From assembly GCF_031127875.1 (NCBI RefSeq), contig NZ_JARXIA010000012.1:124001-188000 (forward strand): a stretch of DNA of 64,000 nucleotides, read 5' to 3'. Shown here in pieces: positions 18,503 to 26,217 of the stretch. How positions within the stretch are numbered: the first letter of the stretch is position 1; the number at the start of each line of letters is the position of its first letter. A program made the translations under genes and the position numbers. The notes below the pieces were generated by a model. It did no database searches. It was given only the letters and a program-made list of their open reading frames with translations, and was not told where the DNA came from. The DNA comes from Pelagicoccus sp. SDUM812005 (GTDB taxonomy: Bacteria > Verrucomicrobiota > Verrucomicrobiia > Opitutales > Opitutaceae).

Positions 18503-21276
18503 GCGGTGGTTTCCTTGGACTTCGCCAACAGGGCTTGCACTTCGACCGGATCGGCCGGTTTCACCAAATGGTGGTCGAAGCCCGCCGACTTGGTCTTGCG
18601 CTTGTCCTCGTCCTGCCCCCAGCCCGTCAGGGCGATAAGGGTAATGCTTTTTCCCCAGGATTGCTGGCGGATCCGCTCGGCGGCCTCGTATCCAGACATC
18701 TTGGGCATGCCCAAGTCCATAAGGATGGCCTTGGGCTGGAATTCTCCAGCCATCTCGATGGCCTCCATCCCGTCGTGGGCGATCCGAATATCGTAGCCGA
18801 ACATCTTGATCATGGAGCTCAACATGGTGGCAGCATCCCGGTTGTCGTCCACGATGAGCACCCGCGCCTTGCCTCCCTTAGCGCTCGGCTTGGGGCCCTC
18901 CGGCGATTGCTTCCCGCCTTCGGGTTCGGCCCTGAGAATGGGCAAGCGGATGCTAAACTCGGTCCCTTGGTTCAATCCCTCGCTGCGCACGGAAATTTCC
19001 CCCTCGTGCATCTCCACCAGCGACTTCACTAAAGTCAGCCCGATTCCCAAGCCCGTGTAACCCTTCTCCATCGGCCGGTCGATCTGGGCGAACATCTCGA
19101 AGATCCGCTCCAGCATGTCTTCCGGAATGCCAATGCCGTTGTCTCTCACCGAAACCACGGCCACGTCGCCCTGCGCTTCGCAGCTCAGCCAGATGCGACC
19201 GCCTTCCGGCGTGTACTTGGCCGCGTTGTTGAGCAGGTTCGAAACGACTTGAGCCAAGCGGTTCGGATCGGCTTCCAGCGCTATCGGCTTTTCGGGCAAG
19301 CAGACCGTCAACTCATGCCCTTCTTCGTCGATGTACGGCTTCGAGGCCTCGATCGAGCTTCGGATGACTTCGGCCAAGTCGACGCGGCACTTGCGCAGGT
19401 GCAGCTTGCCGCGAGTGATGCGGGATACGTCCAAGAGGTCGTCGACCAAGGTGATCAGCTGCAGCGTCTGCCTCTCCATGGTGGTGCGGACCTCCGCCAT
19501 CGTGTCCGGATCGTCCATAGCCACTTTCATCACCTCCAAGCCCATGCGGATCGGAGCCAAGGGGTTGCGCAGCTCGTGGGCCAAGGTCGCCAAAAACTCG
19601 TCCTTGCGACGGTCGGCCTCGCGCAAGGCGTCCTCCGCCGCCCGCTGTTCGGTGATGTCCGTATTGGTTCCAAACCAGCGCACGATCTCTCCCGCTTCGT
19701 TTCGAATCGGCACGGCGCGGGACAGGAACCAGCGGAATTCGCCGTCGGCTCGCCGCAGCGGAAAGGTTTCCTCCCAAATCTCGCCCGAAAGGCGGGCCCG
19801 GTCGACGCTTTCCTTCACTCGCTCGAGATGCTCGGGATGATGGACCTTCGTCCAGCCCCATCCCTGCATTTCCTCCATGCCGCAGCCCGTGTAGTCGAAC
19901 CAACGCTGGTTGTACCAGTTGACCGTACCAAACTCGTCGCAAGTCCAAGCGAGCTGGGCCATATTGTCGGCAAGGATGCGGAAACGCGCTTCCGACTCCC
20001 GCAGCTCGTGCTCGACCTTAGCCCGCTCCACCACCGCCCACGTGCGCTCCGCGGTGTCCTCGATGAGAAAAATCTCCTCCGGCGCCCAAATGCGAGGCTG
20101 GGCGCTATGCACTCCGAACAGGCCGACCAGGCGACCGGCCTTGACCAACGGAACGCTGACGAAGGCAGCGATCTGCAATTGGGCATAGGCCTCCTGCTCT
20201 GCATCGGAAAGGCGTTCGTCGGCTTCGACGTCGGAAGCGGCGATGGTTCGGCCCGCCCTGCTCTCCGTCTCCACGAAGGAACCGAAGTCGCTCAGCAAAA
20301 AATGGCCGCTCGAAGTGGGCACGCCGTCGGCATAGTCCCGATGGACGGTGATATGCTCCTCGTCCGCTCCCACATCCACGTAGAGGGCTCGGCTAACGCC
20401 CAACTGCCGCCCTAGGATCTCGGCAGCCTTCGCTTGGATATCCGTCGGGTTCGCCAGCGGGCGCAGGGCATCGGCGAGGGCCACGCGAAAGGAGTCGCGA
20501 GCGGAAGTGGCGCTGAGCTGCTGGTTAAGGTTTTCGACAAGGGTACGGCCTTCCACCGCATCCTCCATCAGATTTAGCGCCGCCAGGCGGGCCGCTTCCA
20601 GCTCGTCGACGCTGCCTTGCAAGGCGCGTTCGCGCTCCTGCGAGCGTTCCCGCTCCCGCTCGAGCTCCAAGACCGCCTCCAAGGAAGCAAAACCAGCCGA
20701 CGCGAAGGAGCCGATGCTCGTGAGCAGGCGCAGGTCCTCGGAATCGAAGCAACGCTGCGGGTCGTGCGAAACCGCCCAAACCGTCCCCACCGCTTCGCCA
20801 TTGAGATAAAAAGGACTCAGTAGCACCTCGTGAATCCCGGGCGAGACTGGCTCCAAATACGGGTAGTACCGCTCGGGCCTTTGGAAAAGTTGGCCGCCGT
20901 TTCTATCGAGAACGACGCCGCAGGGACCGAAATTGCGCGGGGTGCCGCCGCCGACATGCGGCTCCCACTCGCCTGCGATCGCGGGCCAGTAGAAGTCGCC
21001 GCTCTCCTCGGAGAGCAAGCTCACCCCAGCCGACTCCACCCTCAGCGCCCCGAGAATGACCTCGGAAAGCTTCTGCAAAATGTCGCGGGGGGACTCTGCC
21101 AAGTACTTCGCGAGGAGCTGCAGGGTCTCCGCTTCCGTCTGGTAGTCGGGCGAGCGGGCCAGGCGCTGCTCCAGCAGCTCGGTTCGGAGTACAGCCTCCA
21201 GCTCGACCTCTGGAGGAGGCGAGTAAAGATCCCCTTCCGGCAAACCGTCCTGATGAGTGAGAGATACCTTCGGCAT
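18499..21276 (-). CDS. GAF/PAS hybrid sensor histidine kinase
   Basis: This is a 925-residue soluble protein. An N-terminal GAF domain (about 50-205) is joined by a coiled coil (about 205-260, rich in ERERERSQERE) to a second GAF (about 270-430) and a PAS domain (about 430-550). The transmitter follows with His567 in TLAHELRNPLAPIRMG and an HATPase with DNGIGIPEDMLERIFEMF. The receiver has VLIVDDNRDAATML and Asp854 in ILMDLGMPKMSGYE. Its ATG is one base from the stop of the upstream PAS/GAF gene, and its TGA overlaps the GTG of the next gene, so the three are very likely co-translated. The ligand is unknown; GAF and PAS domains bind small molecules, haem or flavin in other proteins. Confidence 0.92.
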   Translation of the reverse strand: MPKVSLTHQDGLPEGDLYSPPPEVELEAVLRTELLEQRLARSPDYQTEAETLQLLAKYLAESPRDILQKLSEVILGALRVESAGVSLLSEESGDFYWPAIAGEWEPHVGGGTPRNFGPCGVVLDRNGGQLFQRPERYYPYLEPVSPGIHEVLLSPFYLNGEAVGTVWAVSHDPQRCFDSEDLRLLTSIGSFASAGFASLEAVLELERERERSQERERALQGSVDELEAARLAALNLMEDAVEGRTLVENLNQQLSATSARDSFRVALADALRPLANPTDIQAKAAEILGRQLGVSRALYVDVGADEEHITVHRDYADGVPTSSGHFLLSDFGSFVETESRAGRTIAASDVEADERLSDAEQEAYAQLQIAAFVSVPLVKAGRLVGLFGVHSAQPRIWAPEEIFLIEDTAERTWAVVERAKVEHELRESEARFRILADNMAQLAWTCDEFGTVNWYNQRWFDYTGCGMEEMQGWGWTKVHHPEHLERVKESVDRARLSGEIWEETFPLRRADGEFRWFLSRAVPIRNEAGEIVRWFGTNTDITEQRAAEDALREADRRKDEFLATLAHELRNPLAPIRMGLEVMKVAMDDPDTMAEVRTTMERQTLQLITLVDDLLDVSRITRGKLHLRKCRVDLAEVIRSSIEASKPYIDEEGHELTVCLPEKPIALEADPNRLAQVVSNLLNNAAKYTPEGGRIWLSCEAQGDVAVVSVRDNGIGIPEDMLERIFEMFAQIDRPMEKGYTGLGIGLTLVKSLVEMHEGEISVRSEGLNQGTEFSIRLPILRAEPEGGKQSPEGPKPSAKGGKARVLIVDDNRDAATMLSSMIKMFGYDIRIAHDGMEAIEMAGEFQPKAILMDLGMPKMSGYEAAERIRQQSWGKSITLIALTGWGQDEDKRKTKSAGFDHHLVKPADPVEVQALLAKSKETTA

Positions 21277-21277
21277 A

Positions 21278-23131
21278 TTAAGATTTCGGAGACGGGTTCG
21301 CGCTGGAGTCGAATGACAATGGGAAGCGGGCAGGTCGGTTGAGCTCCTTGCAAAGGTCGTTAATCTCCCTCTTGAGCTCGATCATCCGCAATTCGCGGTC
21401 CACAGCGACCCGATTAAACCGCGCCAGTTCCTCATTGCTCCTCCGAAGCTTCTCTTCCGCCTCCTTGCGCAAGGTGACATCGCTGGCCGCTCCGAACCAC
21501 TCCGTGATCTCGCCGCGAGCATTCAGCATCGGGACTGCCCGGGAATAGGTCCACCCGATCGAACCATCCACCCGCACGATGCGATGCTCCATCTCGAAAA
21601 CGCCCTTCCTCTTGATCGCCTGGCGGATCGCCGAGAGGACTCGAGGACGCTCCTCCAGTGGGATGTACTCTTCCACCCACTCCTTTTTAGACTCACGCGT
21701 ATCGGCAAGGAACTCGCGACCATCCAGCATTCGCATCTCCGTCCAATCCGCGTTCATCCGGTAGACGACGTCCGAGGACGCGTTGGTGAGAGCCCGGAAA
21801 CGCTCCTCGCTCTCACGCAACGCCATCTGAGCGCGGGGGCGTTCGATGGCAATGCCGGCGAAACGGGCGGCCGCCTCGAGCGTCTCGATCGCCTCGCTCG
21901 TAGCCTCCTGCGGCTTGGGGAAATAAATCGCCGTCGTCCCGAGCAGCTTCCCTGAGCTGGAGCGAATCGGTTCGGACCAGCAGGCCCCCAGCCCGTAGCG
22001 AGCCCCCAACTCCTTAAAATCCTCCCAAAGCGGATCGCTTTGGATATCGGAGACGAGCACCCGTTCGCCACGATAGGCAGCCGTCCCGCAGGATCCCGCC
22101 TTGGGCCCAACCGCAATCCCGTTTATCGTCTCGTTGTAGGCAGCGGGCAAGTGAGGCGCCGCTCCATGCAACAAGCGTTCTCCTTTTTCGTCCAAAAGCA
22201 AGATCGCCCCCTTCGTCTCCGGAAGCTGCTTCTCTATAAACAGCACTAGCTCTTCGAGGATCTTCTCCAAAGGCTGCTCGCTGGTCACCATCTCGAGAAC
22301 CCGAGCCTGCCCCGAGCGAAACTCTTCCGCCTGCTTGCGCTCGTGCACGTCGATAACGGCTCCCACGAAACCGACAAACGCTCCCGAGTCGTCGAAACGC
22401 GGGCGCCCGGAATCGATCGCCCACCGGTAAGTCCCGTCCGCGGACCGCAACCGGCAATCAAACGAGAAGGCCTCTCGACGCTCGTTCGCCCTGCGGAAAA
22501 CCTCGGCGGCGCGCTGGCGATCGTCCGGATGGACGCGGTCGAGCCAGCCGAAGCCCAAGCCTGCGTCCTCGCTTTGGCCCGTATGCTGGCACCACGCTCG
22601 CGAAAGGAACGAGCAGCTTCCGTCCGGCTCGGTAATCCAGAGCATGGTCGGCGCGTCGTTGGCCATGGAGCGAAACTGAGCCTCGCTCTCGCGAATGTCC
22701 TCGTCGCGGCGTTCCCGCGCCGTCACGTCCCGCGTCAAGGCAAGCTGCACATAGGTCCCGTCGAATTGCTTGAGCGGTACCGCATGGGTCTCCATGCGCC
22801 GACGCGTACCCCGATGGCCTACCAGGTCGAACTTCAAGACGCCGCTTTCCCCGGAGCAGATCCGCTCGTTAAAGTCCCGGAATGCCTCGCGATCCTTCGG
22901 GTCGATCACGTCGTAGACGCAACCGCCCACCACATTCGCGCCGGAGTCGACTTCGATCATCTCCAGCCCGGCCGGATTCATCTGCAGCAAAGTTCCATCC
23001 GCTGAGACCACCTTGATGCACTCCGGAGTCGTCTCGAAGATGGCCCGCAGGTATTCCGCCTGATCGTAAGGCGAAGCTTGGCCCTCCTGAGTCTCGAGGG
23101 AGCGATCAACTTTAGGAATAAACGACTTCAT
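21278..23131 (-). CDS. PAS/GAF sensory protein without a kinase domain
   Basis: The product has 617 residues. A PAS domain (about 25-140), a second PAS (about 150-270), a GAF (about 285-430, with GPKAGSCGTAAYRGERV) and a third PAS (about 440-570) are followed by a C-terminal helix, NEELARFNRVAVDRELRMI plus ELKREINDLCKEL. There is no HisKA, HATPase, GGDEF, EAL or HTH. This ARFNR/RELRMIELKREIN helix is a recurring end of PAS-only proteins encoded next to hybrid kinases, so it is probably a sensor partner feeding the two downstream kinases. It is the first gene of the three-gene operon. The ATG is at 23129-23131. Confidence 0.88.
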   Translation of the reverse strand: MKSFIPKVDRSLETQEGQASPYDQAEYLRAIFETTPECIKVVSADGTLLQMNPAGLEMIEVDSGANVVGGCVYDVIDPKDREAFRDFNERICSGESGVLKFDLVGHRGTRRRMETHAVPLKQFDGTYVQLALTRDVTARERRDEDIRESEAQFRSMANDAPTMLWITEPDGSCSFLSRAWCQHTGQSEDAGLGFGWLDRVHPDDRQRAAEVFRRANERREAFSFDCRLRSADGTYRWAIDSGRPRFDDSGAFVGFVGAVIDVHERKQAEEFRSGQARVLEMVTSEQPLEKILEELVLFIEKQLPETKGAILLLDEKGERLLHGAAPHLPAAYNETINGIAVGPKAGSCGTAAYRGERVLVSDIQSDPLWEDFKELGARYGLGACWSEPIRSSSGKLLGTTAIYFPKPQEATSEAIETLEAAARFAGIAIERPRAQMALRESEERFRALTNASSDVVYRMNADWTEMRMLDGREFLADTRESKKEWVEEYIPLEERPRVLSAIRQAIKRKGVFEMEHRIVRVDGSIGWTYSRAVPMLNARGEITEWFGAASDVTLRKEAEEKLRRSNEELARFNRVAVDRELRMIELKREINDLCKELNRPARFPLSFDSSANPSPKS

Positions 23132-23397
23132 GGTTCAAACTGCGGAGTTGCCTCTTACTCAGGAGAATAAGGCTGGATTGATTCGATAAGCGAAGACCCC
23201 ACCGTCTAGCACGAAGCGAGAGCCCGCGGCAAAGTTAATTTTCGGCAATGACGTTTCCGTCCCGCTGTCCCCATAGCCGTCCGAAGCCCCGCCGCCCGAA
23301 CTGCAAAAAAGGGCGCTCTTTTGACTGTCCCTGCTTCCCAAAAGGCATAAGCCTAGTAGTAACTGCAAACCTTCCGCTCCGGCACAATCCTCCGACC
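23132..23397. other. Divergent intergenic region between the sensory operon and the ECF sigma gene
   Basis: The stretch between the ATG of the PAS/GAF operon and the suggested sigma factor start should carry both promoters. The in-frame N-terminal extension of the sigma ORF over this region is Pro/Arg/Cys-rich and unlike a sigma factor, so it is probably untranslated. Confidence 0.4.
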
Positions 23398-24036
23398 TTG
23401 TCCTCCAACCAGATACGCTTTGTCCCGCCCCAAGCTCCCCCCGCTCTCGAACAGCTATCGGACGACGAGCTCGTGGCCCTGTGCAAACTCCAGCTCCCCG
23501 ACGAGATCGTCGCCTACCGCGAGCTGGTCCGGCGCTACGAAAGCTTGGTCTACAACTTCTGCCTGAAAACTATCGGCTCCCCCCAGGACGCCGAAGAGGT
23601 CGCCCAGGACGCCCTCATCCAGGTCTTCCACAAGATCCACCAGTTCGAAGGCCGCTCCGCCTTCAAAACATGGTTGTATAAAATTGTGCACAATTACTGC
23701 CGCACTCGCATCTCTAAGATCGTGAGGAAACGACAAGTCCAGGAGGCCTACGAAGACCACGTCAAAAAAGAGGCGCCCGCCCACGGCAAAAGCAACCCTC
23801 ACAAAACCGAAAGCGCCGCCCGCATCCAAGAGGCCCTCCACCACCTAAAACCGAAGGACAAAGAAATCATCACCTACAAATTCATGCTCGGAATGACCCT
23901 GCAGGAAATATCCGACACCCTTGGCCTCGGAGCCTCCGCCGCCAAGATGCGCTACTACCGCGCCATGGAAGCCTTCAAGGCCGCCTACGAACGCGCCGGC
24001 GCCGACGCCCCCACCCCGCTCACCCCCCACTCCTAA
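23398..24036 (+). CDS. RNA polymerase ECF-type sigma factor
   Basis: Region 2 is clear (VAYRELVRRYESLVYNFCLK, then DAEEVAQDALIQVFHKI and SAFKTWLYKIVHNYCR), and so is region 4 (LHHLKPKDKEIITYKFMLG, then TLQEISDTLGLGASAAKMR). The open frame extends upstream to an ATG at 23248, but those 50 residues do not resemble a sigma factor. The TTG at 23398, 14-16 codons before the conserved SDDELVALC opening, is a better start, though still uncertain. A small protein gene begins five bases after the stop and an MscS channel follows, so this sigma may control an envelope-stress or osmotic response. A role for the small protein as anti-sigma factor is possible but not shown. Confidence 0.88.
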   Translation: MSSNQIRFVPPQAPPALEQLSDDELVALCKLQLPDEIVAYRELVRRYESLVYNFCLKTIGSPQDAEEVAQDALIQVFHKIHQFEGRSAFKTWLYKIVHNYCRTRISKIVRKRQVQEAYEDHVKKEAPAHGKSNPHKTESAARIQEALHHLKPKDKEIITYKFMLGMTLQEISDTLGLGASAAKMRYYRAMEAFKAAYERAGADAPTPLTPHS

Positions 24037-24041
24037 GCAAG

Positions 24042-24290
24042 ATGGACAGCCCAAACGCACTCTCCTTCAACGAAGCCGAATTCCAGCTCCTCTTCGAGCA
24101 GGCCGGCCTCGCCGACACCCCTGCCCCCAACCCCGATCGCGTCGAAAAAGTCATCGAACGCAGCCTGCACGAAAAGGCCATCAAGGACACCGCATCCTTC
24201 GTCTTTCGCGGCTTCCCAGCCGTCATCCTGGGCTTCATGGACGTCGCCGCCAATACGGTGGGTGACGAGCAATCCGACTACCGAGCCTAG
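24042..24290 (+). CDS. Small protein directly downstream of the ECF sigma gene, function unknown
   Basis: The product has 82 residues. The N-terminal two-thirds is polar and acidic (FNEAEFQLLFEQAGLA, then RVEKVIERSLHEKAIKD); the end is more hydrophobic (FRGFPAVILGFMDVAAN), possibly one short membrane or interface helix. It lies five bases after the sigma stop, so the two are likely translated together. That position is where anti-sigma factors often lie, but I see no zinc-binding HxxxCxxC motif and no FecR domain. Its end overlaps an upstream in-frame ATG of the channel gene. Function unassigned. Confidence 0.55.
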   Translation: MDSPNALSFNEAEFQLLFEQAGLADTPAPNPDRVEKVIERSLHEKAIKDTASFVFRGFPAVILGFMDVAANTVGDEQSDYRA

Positions 24291-24327
24291 CCAATCCCTT
24301 TTCTCCAACCTCCAGAATCCTCCGCCA

Positions 24328-25185
24328 ATGATCCCTCTAGCCGCCGCCGACTTTTCCCTTTCCGGTTTCTTCCAAGAAGTCCGAACCGCCCTCACCGAGA
24401 TGGCCAACGACTTCGCCCAGTTCCTCCCTAAGCTCCTGCTGGCCGTCATCCTCCTGCTCATCGGCTACGCAATCGCCAAGGTCCTCTCCAAGCTGGTCCG
24501 CATCGTCTTCGACAAGCTGGGAGTGAACAACCTCCTGGAACGCTCAGGCTTCACCGCGCAGCTGCTGCGAGCCGGCATCAAAGCCAGCCCCGGCTCCTTC
24601 ACCGCCTCCCTCGTGTTCTGGCTCACCATGCTCTTCGTCATCAAGATCGCCGCCCAGTCCGCCTCCATCCAGGACATCTCGGACATTATCATAGCGATCA
24701 TCTCCTTCATGCCCAACGCCCTCACCGCCGGGCTCATCCTGCTCTTCGGCTTCATCGTGGCCGACGTCATCAAAAACGCCGTCTTCAACGCCCTCGACCA
24801 AATGGGCCTCGAGTACGCCCGCACCCTCTCCAAGGTCGTCTTCGGCTTCATCTTCATCCTCATCCTCACCGTCGCCCTCTCCAAGATAAACATCCAAACC
24901 GAGCTGCTCAACGCGACCGTAAAAATCCTGCTCGGAGCCCTCGCCCTGGCCCTGGCCCTCGCCCTCGGCCTCGGCCTCAAGCGCATGGCCGGCAGCATCG
25001 TCTCCGGCGTCTATTCTCGCGACATCTACAAGGTCGGCACCCAAATCGAATTCGACGGAGAAGACATGACCATCGCCGGCATCGGCCCCGTCACCACCAA
25101 GCTGAAGCGTCCGGACGGCGGCTTCGTCATCATCCCCAACGAAAAGCTCATCTCCGAACCCGTACGCGGACGCACCGTCGAATAG
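24328..25185 (+). CDS. Small-conductance mechanosensitive channel, MscS family
   Basis: From the ATG at 24328 the product has 285 residues, close to classical MscS. It has about four predicted membrane segments (LLLAVILLLIGYAIAKVL, a pair near residues 90-140, and VVFGFIFILILTVAL), then an Ala/Leu/Gly-rich pore-lining segment (LGALALALALALGLGLKRMAG). The beta domain follows (SRDIYKVGTQIEFDGEDM, IAGIGPVTTKLKR, PDGGFVIIPNEKL). An earlier in-frame ATG at 24262 would overlap the small gene and add a polar tail (TSNPTTEPSQ), so the later start is preferred. Channels of this type open when membrane tension rises in hypo-osmotic shock. A terminator follows 70 bases later, closing the sigma, small-protein and channel unit. 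Confidence 0.85.
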   Translation: MIPLAAADFSLSGFFQEVRTALTEMANDFAQFLPKLLLAVILLLIGYAIAKVLSKLVRIVFDKLGVNNLLERSGFTAQLLRAGIKASPGSFTASLVFWLTMLFVIKIAAQSASIQDISDIIIAIISFMPNALTAGLILLFGFIVADVIKNAVFNALDQMGLEYARTLSKVVFGFIFILILTVALSKINIQTELLNATVKILLGALALALALALGLGLKRMAGSIVSGVYSRDIYKVGTQIEFDGEDMTIAGIGPVTTKLKRPDGGFVIIPNEKLISEPVRGRTVE

Positions 25186-25254
25186 CCGCAACGCAAACCG
25201 TTCCCCTTCCCAAACCGAACCCGGACCCGCCCGACCCATCGGCGGACCGCAGAA

Positions 25255-25281
25255 AGAGCGCTTCCAGCGCTCTTTTTTTTT
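25255..25281 (+). terminator. Rho-independent terminator after the MscS gene
   Basis: AGAGCGCT (25255-25262) and AGCGCTCT (25266-25273) form a perfect 8-bp stem with loop TCC, followed by a run of nine T. Confidence 0.95.
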
Positions 25282-25320
25282 GTGACCATCCGTCGAGCCG
25301 GACGCGTCCAAAACCCTACC

Positions 25321-25512
25321 ATGCGCCCAGTCCCGACAATCCTTCGCCATACTCAGATCGCAGCGATCGTCCTGCTCCCGGTCGCCCTCGGGTTTAGCCC
25401 CTCCGCCGTCGCCGCGCCGGAAGCCAACGCCCAGATCCACAGCGAAAAGCCAGACCGCAACAACATTTGTCACCAAATAATTGTGACAAGCCTCGAGCCC
25501 AGAGCTCTCTAA
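25321..25512 (+). CDS. Possible small secreted peptide or gene remnant
   Basis: A 63-codon frame opens with a good signal-peptide pattern (MRPVPTILRHTQ, then IAAIVLLPVALGF and an A-x-A site in AVAAPEANA) but continues for only about 30 residues. The end crosses the inverted repeat TTGTCAC/GTGACAA. It could be a truncated exported protein or a chance frame. The region 25282-25669 holds nothing else I recognise. Confidence 0.25.
   Translation: MRPVPTILRHTQIAAIVLLPVALGFSPSAVAAPEANAQIHSEKPDRNNICHQIIVTSLEPRAL
25467..25489. promoter_or_regulatory. Inverted repeat TTGTCAC-N9-GTGACAA
   Basis: TTGTCAC (25467-25473) and GTGACAA (25483-25489) are perfect inverted arms around nine bases. No T run follows, so it is more likely a protein-binding site than a terminator. 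Related words occur upstream of the Do-family protease and hsp20 genes. Confidence 0.35.
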
Positions 25513-25669
25513 AGACCATACAACTCCTCCCCGGTTTCGCCTCCCGCGAAGTCCGGCCGAATAATCCACTATCCGTAGCAGATAAATGGATACGATATAA
25601 ACGGCCACTCCTCGACCAATTTTGGAACCAGTCGTCAATCCAGCGACGCCAACTCAACGAAACGTTTGC

Positions 25670-26113
25670 ATGCCACTCGAAACGAAATGGGAAACCCACG
25701 GCTTCTACGCCCGCTTCTGGGGCACGGTAACTCTCGCAGATATCGAGACCAAGAACCGCACCTTCTCCAACAGCCCCCTCAGCGACCACTGCCACTACCA
25801 GATCTTCGACGGATCCGAAATCGAGTCCTTCGACCTGCCCGCCAACGGCATTGTCGAAATGGCCTCCCACGACATCGGCATGGGCTCCTACCTCAGAGGA
25901 CTCTCCGTCATCCATATCGCCTCGCGACCTGAAGTCCGGGAGGTCTACCAGAAATACATCTCCCTCTGCCTTCGCCTAAACCTCAGCTGGAAATTCCACA
26001 TCTGCAACAACCTCGAACAAGCGCGCAGCTGGCTCAGCCAACAGGAGAAACGCCGGGCGGAGGAGGCAAAACAAAAGACCCCGCCCCCCTTCTTTTTCCA
26101 CCCCACCCCATAG
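25670..26113 (+). CDS. Hypothetical protein, possible STAS/SpoIIAA-like fold
   Basis: From the ATG at 25670 the product has 147 residues: MPLETKWETHGFYARFWG, then TVTLADIETKNRTFSNSP. The frame continues upstream for 16 codons, but the conserved-looking part starts here. The pattern of a short beta strand, DIE..N..F helix and YQIFDGSEIESFDLP is reminiscent of small SpoIIAA/STAS-like proteins of unknown role; this is a weak resemblance. The C-terminus is Lys/Arg/Glu-rich and ends in a proline/phenylalanine tail. No signal peptide or membrane helix. It lies about 100 bases upstream of the MFS gene on the same strand, so the two might be cotranscribed. Confidence 0.6.
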   Translation: MPLETKWETHGFYARFWGTVTLADIETKNRTFSNSPLSDHCHYQIFDGSEIESFDLPANGIVEMASHDIGMGSYLRGLSVIHIASRPEVREVYQKYISLCLRLNLSWKFHICNNLEQARSWLSQQEKRRAEEAKQKTPPPFFFHPTP

Positions 26114-26217
26114 TCCCCAGCAACCCGCTCGCAAAGAAACGAGGCAAAGCTCCTACCGTCAGAATTCGGCAGCCTCCCCCACGCAGGCCCGCGCAAGATT
26201 ACATCTCGGCAAGTCCG

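Noticed and set aside
23248-23397. Fifty-residue N-terminal extension of the ECF sigma factor
   Set aside because: Residues such as CPHSRPKPRRPNCKKGR do not fit sigma region 1/2, and the conserved part starts after the TTG at 23398.
24544-25638. 364-codon open frame antisense to the MscS gene and beyond
   Set aside because: Gly/Asp/Glu-rich low-complexity product crossing a terminator; the channel on the other strand is clear.
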